Below, in pieces: positions 53,441 to 61,716 of a stretch of DNA of 64,000 nt. Origin of the DNA: Clostridia bacterium. GTDB lineage: Bacteria; Bacillota; Clostridia; Christensenellales; Aristaeellaceae. Below the pieces are notes generated by a model. That model had not been told where the DNA came from. It was given only the letters and a program-made list of their open reading frames with translations, and searched no databases. The position numbers were made by a program, and so were the translations under genes. The stretch is taken from contig JAFUGS010000026.1 of the NCBI GenBank assembly GCA_017469265.1, positions 35,624 through 99,623 on the forward strand, written 5' to 3'. Within the stretch, counting starts at the first letter, position 1. Each line of letters opens with the position of its first letter.

Positions 53441-53777
53441 GCCCCAGTGTGAACAATTCCCAGCCGTTTGGCTCAGTGATCAGACGGGCAGGCTCCCGGA
53501 GCTTTTTAGCACCTCTGGCCTGATCTACGTCATGAATCCCATGGCTTTTCATCCTTCCGCCAGGGTACTACTGATGTACAGCATATGCTTCTTTGCTGCC
53601 GGACACACATGCTGTATTCAGAGCTTCCATATTCTGCCCAAAAGATGTCGCCGGATGTCGCCAAATGTCGCGAGACGCCCATACACTTATGTGCTATAAT
53701 GTAAGCTGTCAAAGAAGGTTGAGAGCACCAGTGCGATGCCGCTGGTGTTTTCTTTTGTCGGCGAAGGAGGCTTGATC
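53441..53777 (+). promoter_or_regulatory. Leader of the parA remnant: 10-bp repeats, -10 box, attenuator
   Basis: No gene seen. Three tandem 10-base units GATGTCGCCG, GATGTCGCCA, AATGTCGCGA run from 53644 to 53673. A perfect TATAAT follows at 53695-53700 (no good -35). A hairpin GCACCAG / CTGGTGT (53725-53748) with TTTTCTTTT lies before the coding start and looks like an attenuator. Confidence 0.55.
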
Positions 53778-53942
53778 ATGAGCACGGCGAGCATCATCGG
53801 CATTGTGAATCAGAAGGGCGGCACCAGAAAGACCACCACTTGTGTGAACCTCGGTGTCGACCTGGTACATGAGGGCAAGAAGGTTCTCCTGGTGGACTGC
53901 GATCCGCAGGGCAGCCTGACCATCAGCCTGGGGCATCCGTAG
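53778..53942 (+). pseudogene. ParA-family ATPase remnant from an integrative element
   Basis: 54 residues: STASIIGIVNQKGGTRKTTTCVNLG ... KVLLVDCDPQGSLTISLGHP, then TAG. It is the N-terminal fifth of the ParA type carried by clostridial conjugative elements, where from memory the text continues GHPQPD: the TAG therefore replaces Gln (CAG), and homology ends a few codons later. The deviant Walker A, normally KGGTGKTTT, has Arg for Gly (KGGTRKTTT). Both changes mean it is dead. Start after AAGGAGG. Confidence 0.75.
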
Positions 53943-53948
53943 CCGGAA

Positions 53949-53981
53949 CAGGGCCGCCCTTCGCCGCTGAGAGCGGCCCTG
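53949..53981. terminator. Hairpin between parA remnant and the repeat exoprotein
   Basis: Nine-pair stem CAGGGCCGC / GCGGCCCTG with a 15-base loop, but no T-run on either side; a weak terminator or just the only structure in this convergent gap. Confidence 0.35.
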
Positions 53982-53988
53982 CTGCGGG

Positions 53989-56900
53989 TCACTGCCCGGC
54001 CATCCATTCATCGTCGATGGCGACGAAGGTGTAGGCCGGATGCGTGTCGCAGAAGGTTTTCGCCGCGCTGCCGGGGAAGCCGTAGACGGCGGTCACAGCA
54101 CTGCCGGCGAAGGGATCGCCGGTGATGCTGGTCACGCTGCCGGGGATCACGATTTTCGTGACAGGAAGGCCGGAGAAGGCCTCGTCCTCGATGGCCGTCA
54201 GGGAGGCGGGCAGGATGAAGTTCACCCGCACGGGGCGGAAAATGACGGTGACAGCCACCGCCTGATCCGGCATGGTGAAGCGCTTGGAGGAGGTGATGGA
54301 GTTGGCCTGCCCGCCGGCAGTCTGCCAGGTGATGTAGCTCAGCTCATAGCCGGGATCGGGCGTCACCGTCAGGAAAACCCAATTGCCCTTGGTTTGCGCT
54401 TCAATGGGATTGCCGTTAATGTCCTTCACCGCCGCAGAACCGTGTCCGTCCGTGGTTACGGCAATCGGCTTCGGCAGCTCCATGAACCCGCAGTAAAGCG
54501 TTTTATTGGAGGTGACGGGCACCGAGAAGTCCCAGCGGAACTGTTCATCGGTGGTCCGGCCATCGAACCACCCGAGGAATGCATACCCGTCCATTTCCAG
54601 CGGCTCCGGCTCCCGTGCCGGGGTGCCTGAGAGCAGGGACTGGGCTTCCGGCAGCGTGCCCTGGTACGTGCCGTCTGTGGCAAAGGTGACTTCATACACA
54701 GGAATTTTATCCCAGATCGCCGTGGCGGTCACGTTGCTTTTGAGCGTAATCGCGGCCCCTGCGAACTTGTAGTAGCCGTAGGCGGCGCCCAGGTTCCAGT
54801 ATCTGAAACTATAGCCCTCCCGAACAAAGCCGCACTCGGGCAGGGTCACGCTGTCGCCATTGACAACGCTGATGGAGGGCATGGAGCCCGTGCCGCCGTC
54901 TCCGCCGTCAAAGGTGATGGTATACACCGCGTCTGCCGGCGTACGCCACTGCGCGTAGAGCCCCATATCATTGAAGACGGTGATGGTCGATCCGGCCGGG
55001 TAAACGGTTCCGGCGTACAGCCAGCCGCTGAATTCTTTCCCGCTGGGCGGGGTGAAGGTGCAGACCGGGAAGGTGAAGACGCTGCCGCTCGTTGCCTGCA
55101 CAGAGCTCATAGTGCCGCTGCCGCCGCCGTGCATGAAGCTGACCGTGTACACGGTGTCCGCCCAGCGCGCATGGGCATTTTTGTCGCCGTAGATGGTCAG
55201 GGAGTCGCCCGGCATGCGGACGAGGTCATCGACCTGCCAGCCGGCAAAGGACTTGTTGGCGGGCGGGGTGAAAGCACAGTCCGGGAAGGTATAAACGCCG
55301 TTCGCGCTGGCCTGAACGACGACGGGATCCATGGCGCCGCTGCCGCCGTTTGCGTCAAAGGAGATCTTTGCCGCCCGCCAGACGGGCTTAACCGTGATGT
55401 CCTTCAGCACCGTGATGACAGCGCCTGGTTCATGATAGCCCGTGGCGTTCCAATATACGAACGCTTGGCCCAGAGGCGGGGTGAAGCCGCACTCCGGCAG
55501 GGTGAAGAGGCCGCCCTTCATCAGGTTGGTGCCGTCCATGCTGCCCGTGCCGCCGTTGGCCTCAAAGGTCACATGCACCACATCGCTCAGCCACACGGCC
55601 GAAATGGTCGTGTTTCCGGTGATGGTGACGGTGCTGCCCGGGTTGTACAGCGCCCCGCCGATCTGCCAGCGGTCGAAGGAATAATCTGCGGACGGCGGGG
55701 TGAAGCCGCACTCCGGCAGGGTCAGCTGCTCGCCCTGCCCCACGGTGAGGCTCTCCATCGTGCCCGAGCCGCCGTTCGCAGAGAAGGTCACCGTGCGGGG
55801 GATTCTTCGCCACTGGGCGTAGAAAATGGAGTCGCTGTTGATGACCACCGCGTCGCCGACGTTCAGGTTCGGGTGAGCGGCGTTGGACCAGCCGGTGAAC
55901 TCGAAGTTTTCCGGGGCCTGATAGGGAAAGGCCGGCATGGTGACCTGTCCGCCCTGATAGCGGAACTGCGAGGGGATGGCGGCCTCCGTGCCCTCCGCGG
56001 AAAAGTTGGCGGTGTAGTAATAGCCGCCTGCGGCATAGGCCGGGCCGGTTTTCGTGATGCGGGTGCATTCGCTTTGGATGGCGGTCTTCGCAAAGATGGC
56101 ATAGGCGGTCTGCGGGCTTTTCGCGCCGACTTCCACATTGCCGAAGAGGAACACCGTGCCGTTGGGCGCGTCGATGGCATTGTCGCCGTACACCCTGGAG
56201 GTTGCGCCGGCCAGACGGATGTTGCCGTTGGCGGAGTGAATGGCTGTGCCGGCTGGCTCGATGCCATATCTTCCGCAGTCCTGATCAATTGCTGCAATAT
56301 CGACATCGCCGACGAGATTGATGTCTCCTCCCGCCTCGATGCACCTGTTGTTTTTGATGACCAGCCTTCCGCCTGTCAGCGTTACAGTGCCGCCGGTGGT
56401 GATCTCCGTACCAGTCATTTCGGATGTGCCTTGCCAGCCAAGAACGCACGATCCCTTCAGGGTGATGTTGCCCTCAGGCACATCCAATGCTGTCACAGTG
56501 CGTGAGGTAAACTCATCGGCAGCCACTTCGACGTTGCCATGCGCGGACAGGATTGATCCGGTCGACGTGCGCAGCGACGCGCCATGAAATGTGATGTCCC
56601 CTGACGCATAGATGGCGGCTATGCCATTGCCACCTTTCGTCACATCGACATTGCCGCCCATGATCAAAGACCCACTGTTCGCATAGAGGGCTGCTGAACG
56701 GCAGGTGCCGGAAAAGCTGCCGGTGACGGATATATTCCCGTTTTCGGAATAAACACCGATGGAGTTACTTGCATAATTGGTAAATTCACCGCTATTGGGT
56801 ATTGAGATTGCGGCATTGATGCTGATATCGCCTTCTGCACGGATTCCGATATGCGGATTACGGCGGTTGTCAGCTTCGGGAAGCACCAGATTGACGGTTG

Positions 56901-57261
56901 TGCCGGTGATGGTAACGGTGCCGAGCGAATTGATGCCGACAGTGTCGTGATTGATCGTCAGAGAGCCGGTTGATGTGGAGACGAAATTCTTCACAGAAAT
57001 GCCGTAATCGATCGGATTCAGCGTCAGATTCCGGTTCCCCTGAATGGTCAGGGTGTAGGATTCGCCGAGAATCGATTCCAGCATCTTGTCCTCATCGACC
57101 ACGAGGATGGTGTTGTCGGTCAAGACAAGCGAGCGGCCGTCGACGAACTGGCTCGTGTAGATGGTGCCGTGAACGTATTCGTCCGCCGCCATCGCCGCCC
57201 CGCAGCCCAGCGCTGTGATCAGCGCCGCCAGGGCGAGAATGGTCCATAATTTCCGCTTCAT
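53989..57261 (-). CDS. Large secreted protein with polymorphic beta repeats and InlB B-like repeats
   Basis: 1090 residues from ATG 57261 with a signal peptide (KRKLWTILALAALITALGCGAAMA). Residues about 30-510 are short, imperfect repeats of beta-helix type (phrases such as 'GNISVTGSF', 'GDINLVGDVDI'). Then about seven units of 65-75 residues of the Listeria-Bacteroides/InlB B type (VTFSANGGSGTM ... FTPP ... FDRW ... ISAVW). The end (LPASLTAIEDEAFSGLPVTKIVIPGS) is a BspA-like leucine-rich unit. No LPXTG or membrane anchor. An adhesin-like or matrix role is inferred. ATGA overlap with the response regulator. Confidence 0.88.
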   Translation of the reverse strand: MKRKLWTILALAALITALGCGAAMAADEYVHGTIYTSQFVDGRSLVLTDNTILVVDEDKMLESILGESYTLTIQGNRNLTLNPIDYGISVKNFVSTSTGSLTINHDTVGINSLGTVTITGTTVNLVLPEADNRRNPHIGIRAEGDISINAAISIPNSGEFTNYASNSIGVYSENGNISVTGSFSGTCRSAALYANSGSLIMGGNVDVTKGGNGIAAIYASGDITFHGASLRTSTGSILSAHGNVEVAADEFTSRTVTALDVPEGNITLKGSCVLGWQGTSEMTGTEITTGGTVTLTGGRLVIKNNRCIEAGGDINLVGDVDIAAIDQDCGRYGIEPAGTAIHSANGNIRLAGATSRVYGDNAIDAPNGTVFLFGNVEVGAKSPQTAYAIFAKTAIQSECTRITKTGPAYAAGGYYYTANFSAEGTEAAIPSQFRYQGGQVTMPAFPYQAPENFEFTGWSNAAHPNLNVGDAVVINSDSIFYAQWRRIPRTVTFSANGGSGTMESLTVGQGEQLTLPECGFTPPSADYSFDRWQIGGALYNPGSTVTITGNTTISAVWLSDVVHVTFEANGGTGSMDGTNLMKGGLFTLPECGFTPPLGQAFVYWNATGYHEPGAVITVLKDITVKPVWRAAKISFDANGGSGAMDPVVVQASANGVYTFPDCAFTPPANKSFAGWQVDDLVRMPGDSLTIYGDKNAHARWADTVYTVSFMHGGGSGTMSSVQATSGSVFTFPVCTFTPPSGKEFSGWLYAGTVYPAGSTITVFNDMGLYAQWRTPADAVYTITFDGGDGGTGSMPSISVVNGDSVTLPECGFVREGYSFRYWNLGAAYGYYKFAGAAITLKSNVTATAIWDKIPVYEVTFATDGTYQGTLPEAQSLLSGTPAREPEPLEMDGYAFLGWFDGRTTDEQFRWDFSVPVTSNKTLYCGFMELPKPIAVTTDGHGSAAVKDINGNPIEAQTKGNWVFLTVTPDPGYELSYITWQTAGGQANSITSSKRFTMPDQAVAVTVIFRPVRVNFILPASLTAIEDEAFSGLPVTKIVIPGSVTSITGDPFAGSAVTAVYGFPGSAAKTFCDTHPAYTFVAIDDEWMAGQ

Positions 57262-57938
57262 GTTCTGTCTCCTCCTTTGGACGGTCTGTTCTCGGTGCGG
57301 TCGTCCTCGTGCACGACGACGCCCATGGCCTTGGCGTTCACAGCCAGGTCGATGCGGTTCCGGTAGCCGGTCTTCAGCAGCAGGTTCTCGATGTGCCGCT
57401 TGACCGTGTGCGGGGAGAGATGCAGCCGCTCCGCGATCTCCTCGTTGGTGAGGTTGCGTGTCAGCCACCGCAGGACATCCAGCTCCCGCTCGCTCAGGTC
57501 GGCCTTCATCGCGTCGCCGAAGTCCGGGTTGGGCGGGCTGTCCGGAAATACCCGCTCCCCGGCCATGGTGCGGTCCATGACCTGTGTCAGCGGAACGTCC
57601 GAGTATTCCTTGAACCAGAAGCTCTCGATCCCCGCCTCCCGGGCCTCGTCGATCCACTGGGCCTCCGCCGTGGAGGTGGTCAGGATGATCTTCACGCCCG
57701 GATTGTTGCGATGGATGGCCTTCGCGCAGGTGAGGCCGTCCAGCCCGGCTTTCATCATCACATCCATGATGACCAGATCCACCGGCTGTGCCATGCAGAA
57801 GGCGAGGGCTTGCTCCGCGCTGGCCAGCGACGCGGCCAGCTCATAGCCTCGGCTCATCTGCACCTGGATCTCAAAGAAGCTGCGGGACACATACTGGTCA
57901 TCCGCCACAACCACACTGTATTTCTTTCCCAAATGCAT
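57258..57938 (-). CDS. LuxR/NarL-type response regulator
   Basis: 226 residues. Receiver domain (about 1-125): VVVADDQYVSRSFFEI, phosphoacceptor Asp in LVIMDVMMKAGLDGLTC, and TTSTAE; the conserved lysine position reads WFKEYSD. Then a LuxR helix-turn-helix: LSERELDVLRWLTRNLTNEEIAERLHLSPHTVKRHIENLLLKTG. The ATG at 57938 lies very close to GGGAGG, so TTG at 57932 (better spacing) may be used. The stop overlaps the exoprotein start (ATGA), which ties the regulator to that gene. Confidence 0.9.
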   Translation of the reverse strand: MHLGKKYSVVVADDQYVSRSFFEIQVQMSRGYELAASLASAEQALAFCMAQPVDLVIMDVMMKAGLDGLTCAKAIHRNNPGVKIILTTSTAEAQWIDEAREAGIESFWFKEYSDVPLTQVMDRTMAGERVFPDSPPNPDFGDAMKADLSERELDVLRWLTRNLTNEEIAERLHLSPHTVKRHIENLLLKTGYRNRIDLAVNAKAMGVVVHEDDRTENRPSKGGDRT

Positions 57939-57975
57939 CACCTCCCTGACGGGATATGCATAATCATCCACCTAT

Positions 57976-58005
57976 ATGATAGCAGACAGCCGCCCCTTCT
58001 GTCAT
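57976..58005 (-). promoter_or_regulatory. Promoter of the response regulator-exoprotein operon
   Basis: On the minus strand ATGACA, 18-base spacer, TGC-TATCAT (extended -10), about 40 bases before the start. A perfect 16-base palindrome abuts its -35 side. Confidence 0.6.
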
Positions 58006-58020
58006 GGGCCGATCGGCCCA
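58005..58020. promoter_or_regulatory. 16-base perfect palindrome, candidate operator
   Basis: TGGGCCGATCGGCCCA reads the same on both strands and touches the -35 box of the response-regulator promoter. LuxR-type dimers bind such sites; the link is inferred. Confidence 0.5.
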
Positions 58021-58056
58021 TTTTGGGCAGAAGGCCTCAGACTCCTTTGCGCACGG

Positions 58057-58086
58057 AAAAAGCCGCCCGGGAGAGCCGCGGGCGGC
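58057..58086 (-). terminator. Terminator after the sensor kinase genes
   Basis: On the minus strand GCCGCCCG / CGGGCGGC with a nine-base loop, then TTTTT. It separates the kinase pair from the regulator. Confidence 0.75.
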
Positions 58087-58137
58087 CTGCGCAGCGCATG
58101 ACAGCAGAACACTGTCCGGAGAGCAACAATGAACGGC

Positions 58138-58182
58138 GAAAAAGTGTGCAGACATATCACTTTTTCGTGAGAAAAAGTGTGC
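58138..58182. repeat. Two 12-base direct repeats with an inverted copy between
   Basis: GAAAAAGTGTGC at 58138-58149 and 58171-58182; between them CACTTTTTC (58158-58166) pairs with the second copy as a nine-pair hairpin with loop GTGA. It sits downstream of the kinase stop and upstream of the terminator. Confidence 0.6.
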
Positions 58183-58219
58183 TGCGGCTGCATGATTTCG
58201 CAGAAGCGGGTCGCAGCGG

Positions 58220-59467
58220 TTAAGCCGAGGGAAGCGTGACGATGACGCAAACCGCATGGCTGCATTCGATCCGGAGGCTTCCCCCCGCCCTTTCCGCCAG
58301 CGTCCGCAGGGAGAGCAGGCCGCCGGTCTCCCGGATGGGCGCGGCGGGCGGTTTTCCGTTGCTGCAGAGCGTAAAGGTATATCCGGCCTCCGTGCGCCGT
58401 AAATCCGCGGTGAGGCGGTCACCCTCCGCGTGCTTCACGGCGTTGGTGGCGCATTCGCGGATGGCGGCAGCCAGAATCGCGCGGGGCTGCTCCTTCGCGG
58501 GCGTGATGCCGGTCAGCTCGGTCTTCAGCCCGATGGCCTGCGCTACGCGGACGGCCTCCGCCAGGGGATCGACCGCGGTGTCGTCGCTCTCGTATTCCCG
58601 CAGCAGGTATGTGTTGGCGTTCCGCAGCGCCTGCAGCAGCAGCTCCTCGTCGATGGAGGACGGGTCGCGGAGATAATGGCGGCTTTCCAGCAGCACGCTG
58701 CCCAGCTCGTCGTGCACCGTCATCCGGGCAGTAAGCAGCTCCTGGGCGATGATGATCCGCTCCGCCTGGCGGTTGTAGATCTCCAGGCGCAGGCGGATGT
58801 CCTTCAGCTTCCGGTTCTTCTCCTGGAGGTTGGCCAGGATGCCGGCCTGTTCCGTGATGTCTGTGGTGGTGAACTGCGTGAGGTCGCTGCCGGGCGTGTC
58901 CCGGCTGCGGAGCTGCCAGACCCTGCCCTCCGCGGACACCTGATTCCCGCCCGCCGCGGTCCGGAAGATCCTCCAGTCGGTGAGCGGCTTGCCGGTCAGC
59001 GCACCGGAAAGCTGCTCCATCACCAGGTTGCGGAAGATCACCGTTCCGTCCGGCTCGCCGAAGGCGACGCCCACCGGCAGCAGGTCCATGGCCTGCTTGA
59101 CGCTGTCCGGCGTGACGTGCCGCTTCCGGTAGCGGAAGGTGTTCCGCGCGGCAAGGCACAGGCCCAGGGCCATGACGGCCTCAAACGCCCAGACCGCGCT
59201 GACCGGCCAGGCAAAGGCCGCCGCGAGCCAGGCCGGAGGCTCCGGTGTCCAGTCCGGGTAATTGTTCCGCCAGGAGATCACCGACAGACACAGCCAGAAA
59301 ACAGCCGCGCTCAGCAGGAAGAAGGCCAGCAGGGCCCCTTTGAACCGGCGGCTCCGCCCGTCTCGGAGGGCGGCGATGCCAACCGTCATCTGCCCGGCGA
59401 CCAGCAGAAACAGCACGCCCAGCACGGGCAGACGCGCGGCGGACAGCATGGCTTCCCGGATCGTCAT
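58220..59467 (-). CDS. Membrane sensor histidine kinase
   Basis: 415 residues. Three membrane segments in the first 115 residues, a PAS-like region (about 125-200, 'DLLPVGVAFGEPDGTVIFRN'), then a coiled linker, an H-box-like TARMTVHDELGSVLLESRHYL, and an ATPase domain with N box AAIRECATNAVKHAEG and G box ETGGLLSLRTLAERAGGSL. This is the NarX/DesK-like (HDxLG) class that pairs with LuxR-type regulators, which is the neighbour here. It overlaps the upstream 7TM gene by ATGA. Confidence 0.88.
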   Translation of the reverse strand: MTIREAMLSAARLPVLGVLFLLVAGQMTVGIAALRDGRSRRFKGALLAFFLLSAAVFWLCLSVISWRNNYPDWTPEPPAWLAAAFAWPVSAVWAFEAVMALGLCLAARNTFRYRKRHVTPDSVKQAMDLLPVGVAFGEPDGTVIFRNLVMEQLSGALTGKPLTDWRIFRTAAGGNQVSAEGRVWQLRSRDTPGSDLTQFTTTDITEQAGILANLQEKNRKLKDIRLRLEIYNRQAERIIIAQELLTARMTVHDELGSVLLESRHYLRDPSSIDEELLLQALRNANTYLLREYESDDTAVDPLAEAVRVAQAIGLKTELTGITPAKEQPRAILAAAIRECATNAVKHAEGDRLTADLRRTEAGYTFTLCSNGKPPAAPIRETGGLLSLRTLAERAGGSLRIECSHAVCVIVTLPSA

Positions 59468-61110
59468 GCCCGCTCACCTCCCTTCGCCCCGGCGAGGAGA
59501 TCCAGATACAGGATGCCGTCCTCCTCCCGCACCCGCGCCGGGACAGGGAGTCCGCTCAGCTCCGGCATGGGCGCCGCCTCCGCCGCCAGCACCAGGGCGC
59601 CGTCCCGCCAGGAAACCATCAGGGAGGATGTCTTGCCCACCAGGGCTTCCGCTACCTCCTCAAAGGCTTCGTAGAGTGCGGTCACGGCGGCGGCAGGCAG
59701 GGTCTGCTCCTCCTCCGGCGGCTGCGCGTCGGTCTGCAGCCCGGCCAGGGAGAGATAGACCGCGGATTCCTTCAGCGCCAGGAACAGCGCGCAGGTGGTC
59801 AGACTGTCCTGCTCCGCTGCCAGCAGAAGCAGGTTCGTCTTCCGCTTGACAAAGGCGTTCAGCACGGACACCTGCGCCAGCTGCGTCCGGAAGGCAGGCG
59901 TGTTCGGCTTCATCCGGCCCAGCATCACCTCGATGCGCTGCTGGCAGGGGTAGAGGGTTTCCGCAATTTCGTGATAGATGCGGTGCCGGGACTGCAGCCA
60001 GGCATCCTTCTCCCGCTGTTCCGTCTCGGCCCGGATCAGGCTGTTCTCCGATTCGATCAGCTCATTGGCTTCTTCCAGCCGATCCTGCGCCAGGTGCACT
60101 TCAGCTTCATCCTCTGCCCAGAAGGCATAGCCGCCGCGCACCGCCCGCCCGGAGAGCTTCAGATCTGGCGTCAGCCAGACCGGGGCGGAGAGCGCTGCCC
60201 GGAGCTGCTCTCTGTCCGCCTCGAGCCCACCGCCGGAGCGATAAACGGACTGCAGCGCCTCATCCGTCACCAACGCCGGTGTCCGGAGGGCGGCAAACAT
60301 GTCTGCGTAGCCAGCGTTGTGCGGGATCAGGTGATGCCGGATGCAGACCTCCAGCACGCCCAGCATGCCGAACATGTGGATATCCGGGTTGTTGTACATG
60401 CGCGGCAGCGTCGTGCCGTCAAAGAACCGGGCAAAAAGCGTGAGCATGACCAGCCACAGGCCTGCCACGGCGATCAGGTACGGGAGCGCCTTCCGGACCT
60501 TCGCTCTCGTCTCGCGGAACAGCAGCACAAAGCCGGCGGCGAGGCTCAGGATCATCCAGGCGTAGATCGCGTAGAAGACCGGCCCGTGCGAATAGGTGCC
60601 GGTGTCGACGGCAAAGGCGGCCAAATCGATCTTCGGCCGATAGACCCAGCCATGGAGATCGTTGGTCAAGGCGATCAGGGAGAGCAGGGCGGGCGGAATC
60701 AGCAGCAGGGCCTCGTACCGGCGCCCCGGCTGCCTTCCCCGGCGGATATGCAGGCAGATCATCAGAAACAGCGTGGGGATCAGCGTCATGGGTGTGAAGT
60801 ACAGGCAGATCAGGAAACGGATCACCGGCGGTTCCGTCGCAAAGCGGTAGCAGAACACCCGCAGCATCTGATACAGAAGCAGCAGCAGTGCCGCGCTAAC
60901 CATCAGGTTTTTTGTCCGCGAGGGCAGAAGCCTGGCGCGGACGGACTGGAACCACTCGATCAAAAGACCCATATAGATCAGATAATTGCAGCCTGTGCAC
61001 AGCGCCTCCAGCACCGCAATCCCGGAGCGCGACAGCAAATTCATGACGCCCGCCAGCAGGAGGAAGGCGACGAAAAGCCGGGTGTTGCGTTTTGTCCTCT
61101 TCTCCTCCAT
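59464..61110 (-). CDS. 7TM-sensor protein, histidine kinase-like without clear ATPase
   Basis: 548 residues. Eight or so hydrophobic segments in the first 260 residues match the histidine-kinase N-terminal 7TM domain. A PAS-like part (about 275-345, 'MFAALRTPALVTDEALQSVYRSGGG'), a coiled-coil (about 350-380) and a DHp-like helix (HRIYHEIAETLYPCQQRIEVML) follow. The C-terminal 170 residues do not show N or G boxes that I can identify, so it may lack kinase activity and act through the next gene. Start at ATG 61110 after CCGGAGGGAC. Confidence 0.8.
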   Translation of the reverse strand: MEEKRTKRNTRLFVAFLLLAGVMNLLSRSGIAVLEALCTGCNYLIYMGLLIEWFQSVRARLLPSRTKNLMVSAALLLLLYQMLRVFCYRFATEPPVIRFLICLYFTPMTLIPTLFLMICLHIRRGRQPGRRYEALLLIPPALLSLIALTNDLHGWVYRPKIDLAAFAVDTGTYSHGPVFYAIYAWMILSLAAGFVLLFRETRAKVRKALPYLIAVAGLWLVMLTLFARFFDGTTLPRMYNNPDIHMFGMLGVLEVCIRHHLIPHNAGYADMFAALRTPALVTDEALQSVYRSGGGLEADREQLRAALSAPVWLTPDLKLSGRAVRGGYAFWAEDEAEVHLAQDRLEEANELIESENSLIRAETEQREKDAWLQSRHRIYHEIAETLYPCQQRIEVMLGRMKPNTPAFRTQLAQVSVLNAFVKRKTNLLLLAAEQDSLTTCALFLALKESAVYLSLAGLQTDAQPPEEEQTLPAAAVTALYEAFEEVAEALVGKTSSLMVSWRDGALVLAAEAAPMPELSGLPVPARVREEDGILYLDLLAGAKGGERA

Positions 61111-61276
61111 GACAGTCCCTCCGGATCAGCGCGCGGCAGCCGCCGGGCGTTCATGCAGGCCGTGCCGGGCTTTTTTGCTGGTATTAATCATTCGCCGGCA
61201 GCGCCTGTTTTCCTGCTTTCATCGGGACACGCCGCAGCGCGTTCCGTTTTTGACGCATCGCCCTTCAGACGGGTCC

Positions 61277-61305
61277 TTGACAAAGGAATTCATCCTTCCT
61301 ATAAC
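61277..61305 (+). promoter_or_regulatory. Promoter of the tetR remnant
   Basis: Perfect TTGACA, 17-base spacer, TATAAC. The operator below covers its -10. Confidence 0.7.
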
Positions 61306-61319
61306 AACACATGTTATAG
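61299..61319. promoter_or_regulatory. TetR-type operator
   Basis: Perfect inverted repeat CTATAACA-ACACA-TGTTATAG (8-5-8) lying over the -10 box of the tetR promoter; a typical self-repression site. Confidence 0.65.
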
Positions 61320-61327
61320 AATGCGGG

Positions 61328-61716
61328 GTGAAGCCTGCGCCGAGAAAGCCAGCCACGACGAGAGACGCCATCATCGAGGGCGCCTTCGTCTGATCCGCGA
61401 ACAGGGCGATGAAGCGCTGACCGTGAGAAACCTTGCCGCCTTTCTGGGCTGTTCCACGCAGTGGATCATGTATCAGTTTCCGGATACGGAGACATTGAAG
61501 GAGCTGACCTATCAAAGAGCCGATAGCCGCGCGTCGATGCTGCTGGCCAATGGCGTTCTCATGAAACAGATTCAGGACTGGATGGGGCACAGTGATTTTT
61601 CCACAACGGCAAACATCTACGCCCACCTGGATTATCAGTCGAAGGTCACTTCGGCGGAAGCAATGCTGGCCGGGCTGGGGTTGAGGGCAACGGGAATTGA
61701 GCCGTTGGCAGAATAA
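61328..61716 (+). pseudogene. Frameshifted tetR fragment fused to a tyrosine-recombinase tail
   Basis: From GTG 61328 the frame reads VKPAPRKPATTRDAIIEGAF then stops at 61393. One base over, the text goes on as RLIREQGDEALTVRNLAAFLGCSTQWIMYQFPDTETLKELTYQRAD, a TetR helix-turn-helix; a single lost C near 61387 explains this. At about 61528 it passes in frame into SRASMLLANGVLMKQIQDWMGHSDFSTTANIYAHLDY..., the last 60 residues of an integrase with the catalytic His and Tyr. The long open frame further upstream is antisense to the sensor gene. Confidence 0.75.

Noticed and set aside
54040-56505. Long plus-strand frames opposite the repeat exoprotein
   Set aside because: They mirror the repeats of the real gene; no start signals and no recognisable domain.
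59971-61276. Plus-strand extension upstream of the tetR-integrase chimera
   Set aside because: Antisense to the 7TM sensor gene; the promoter at 61277 and the TetR text define where the real fragment begins.
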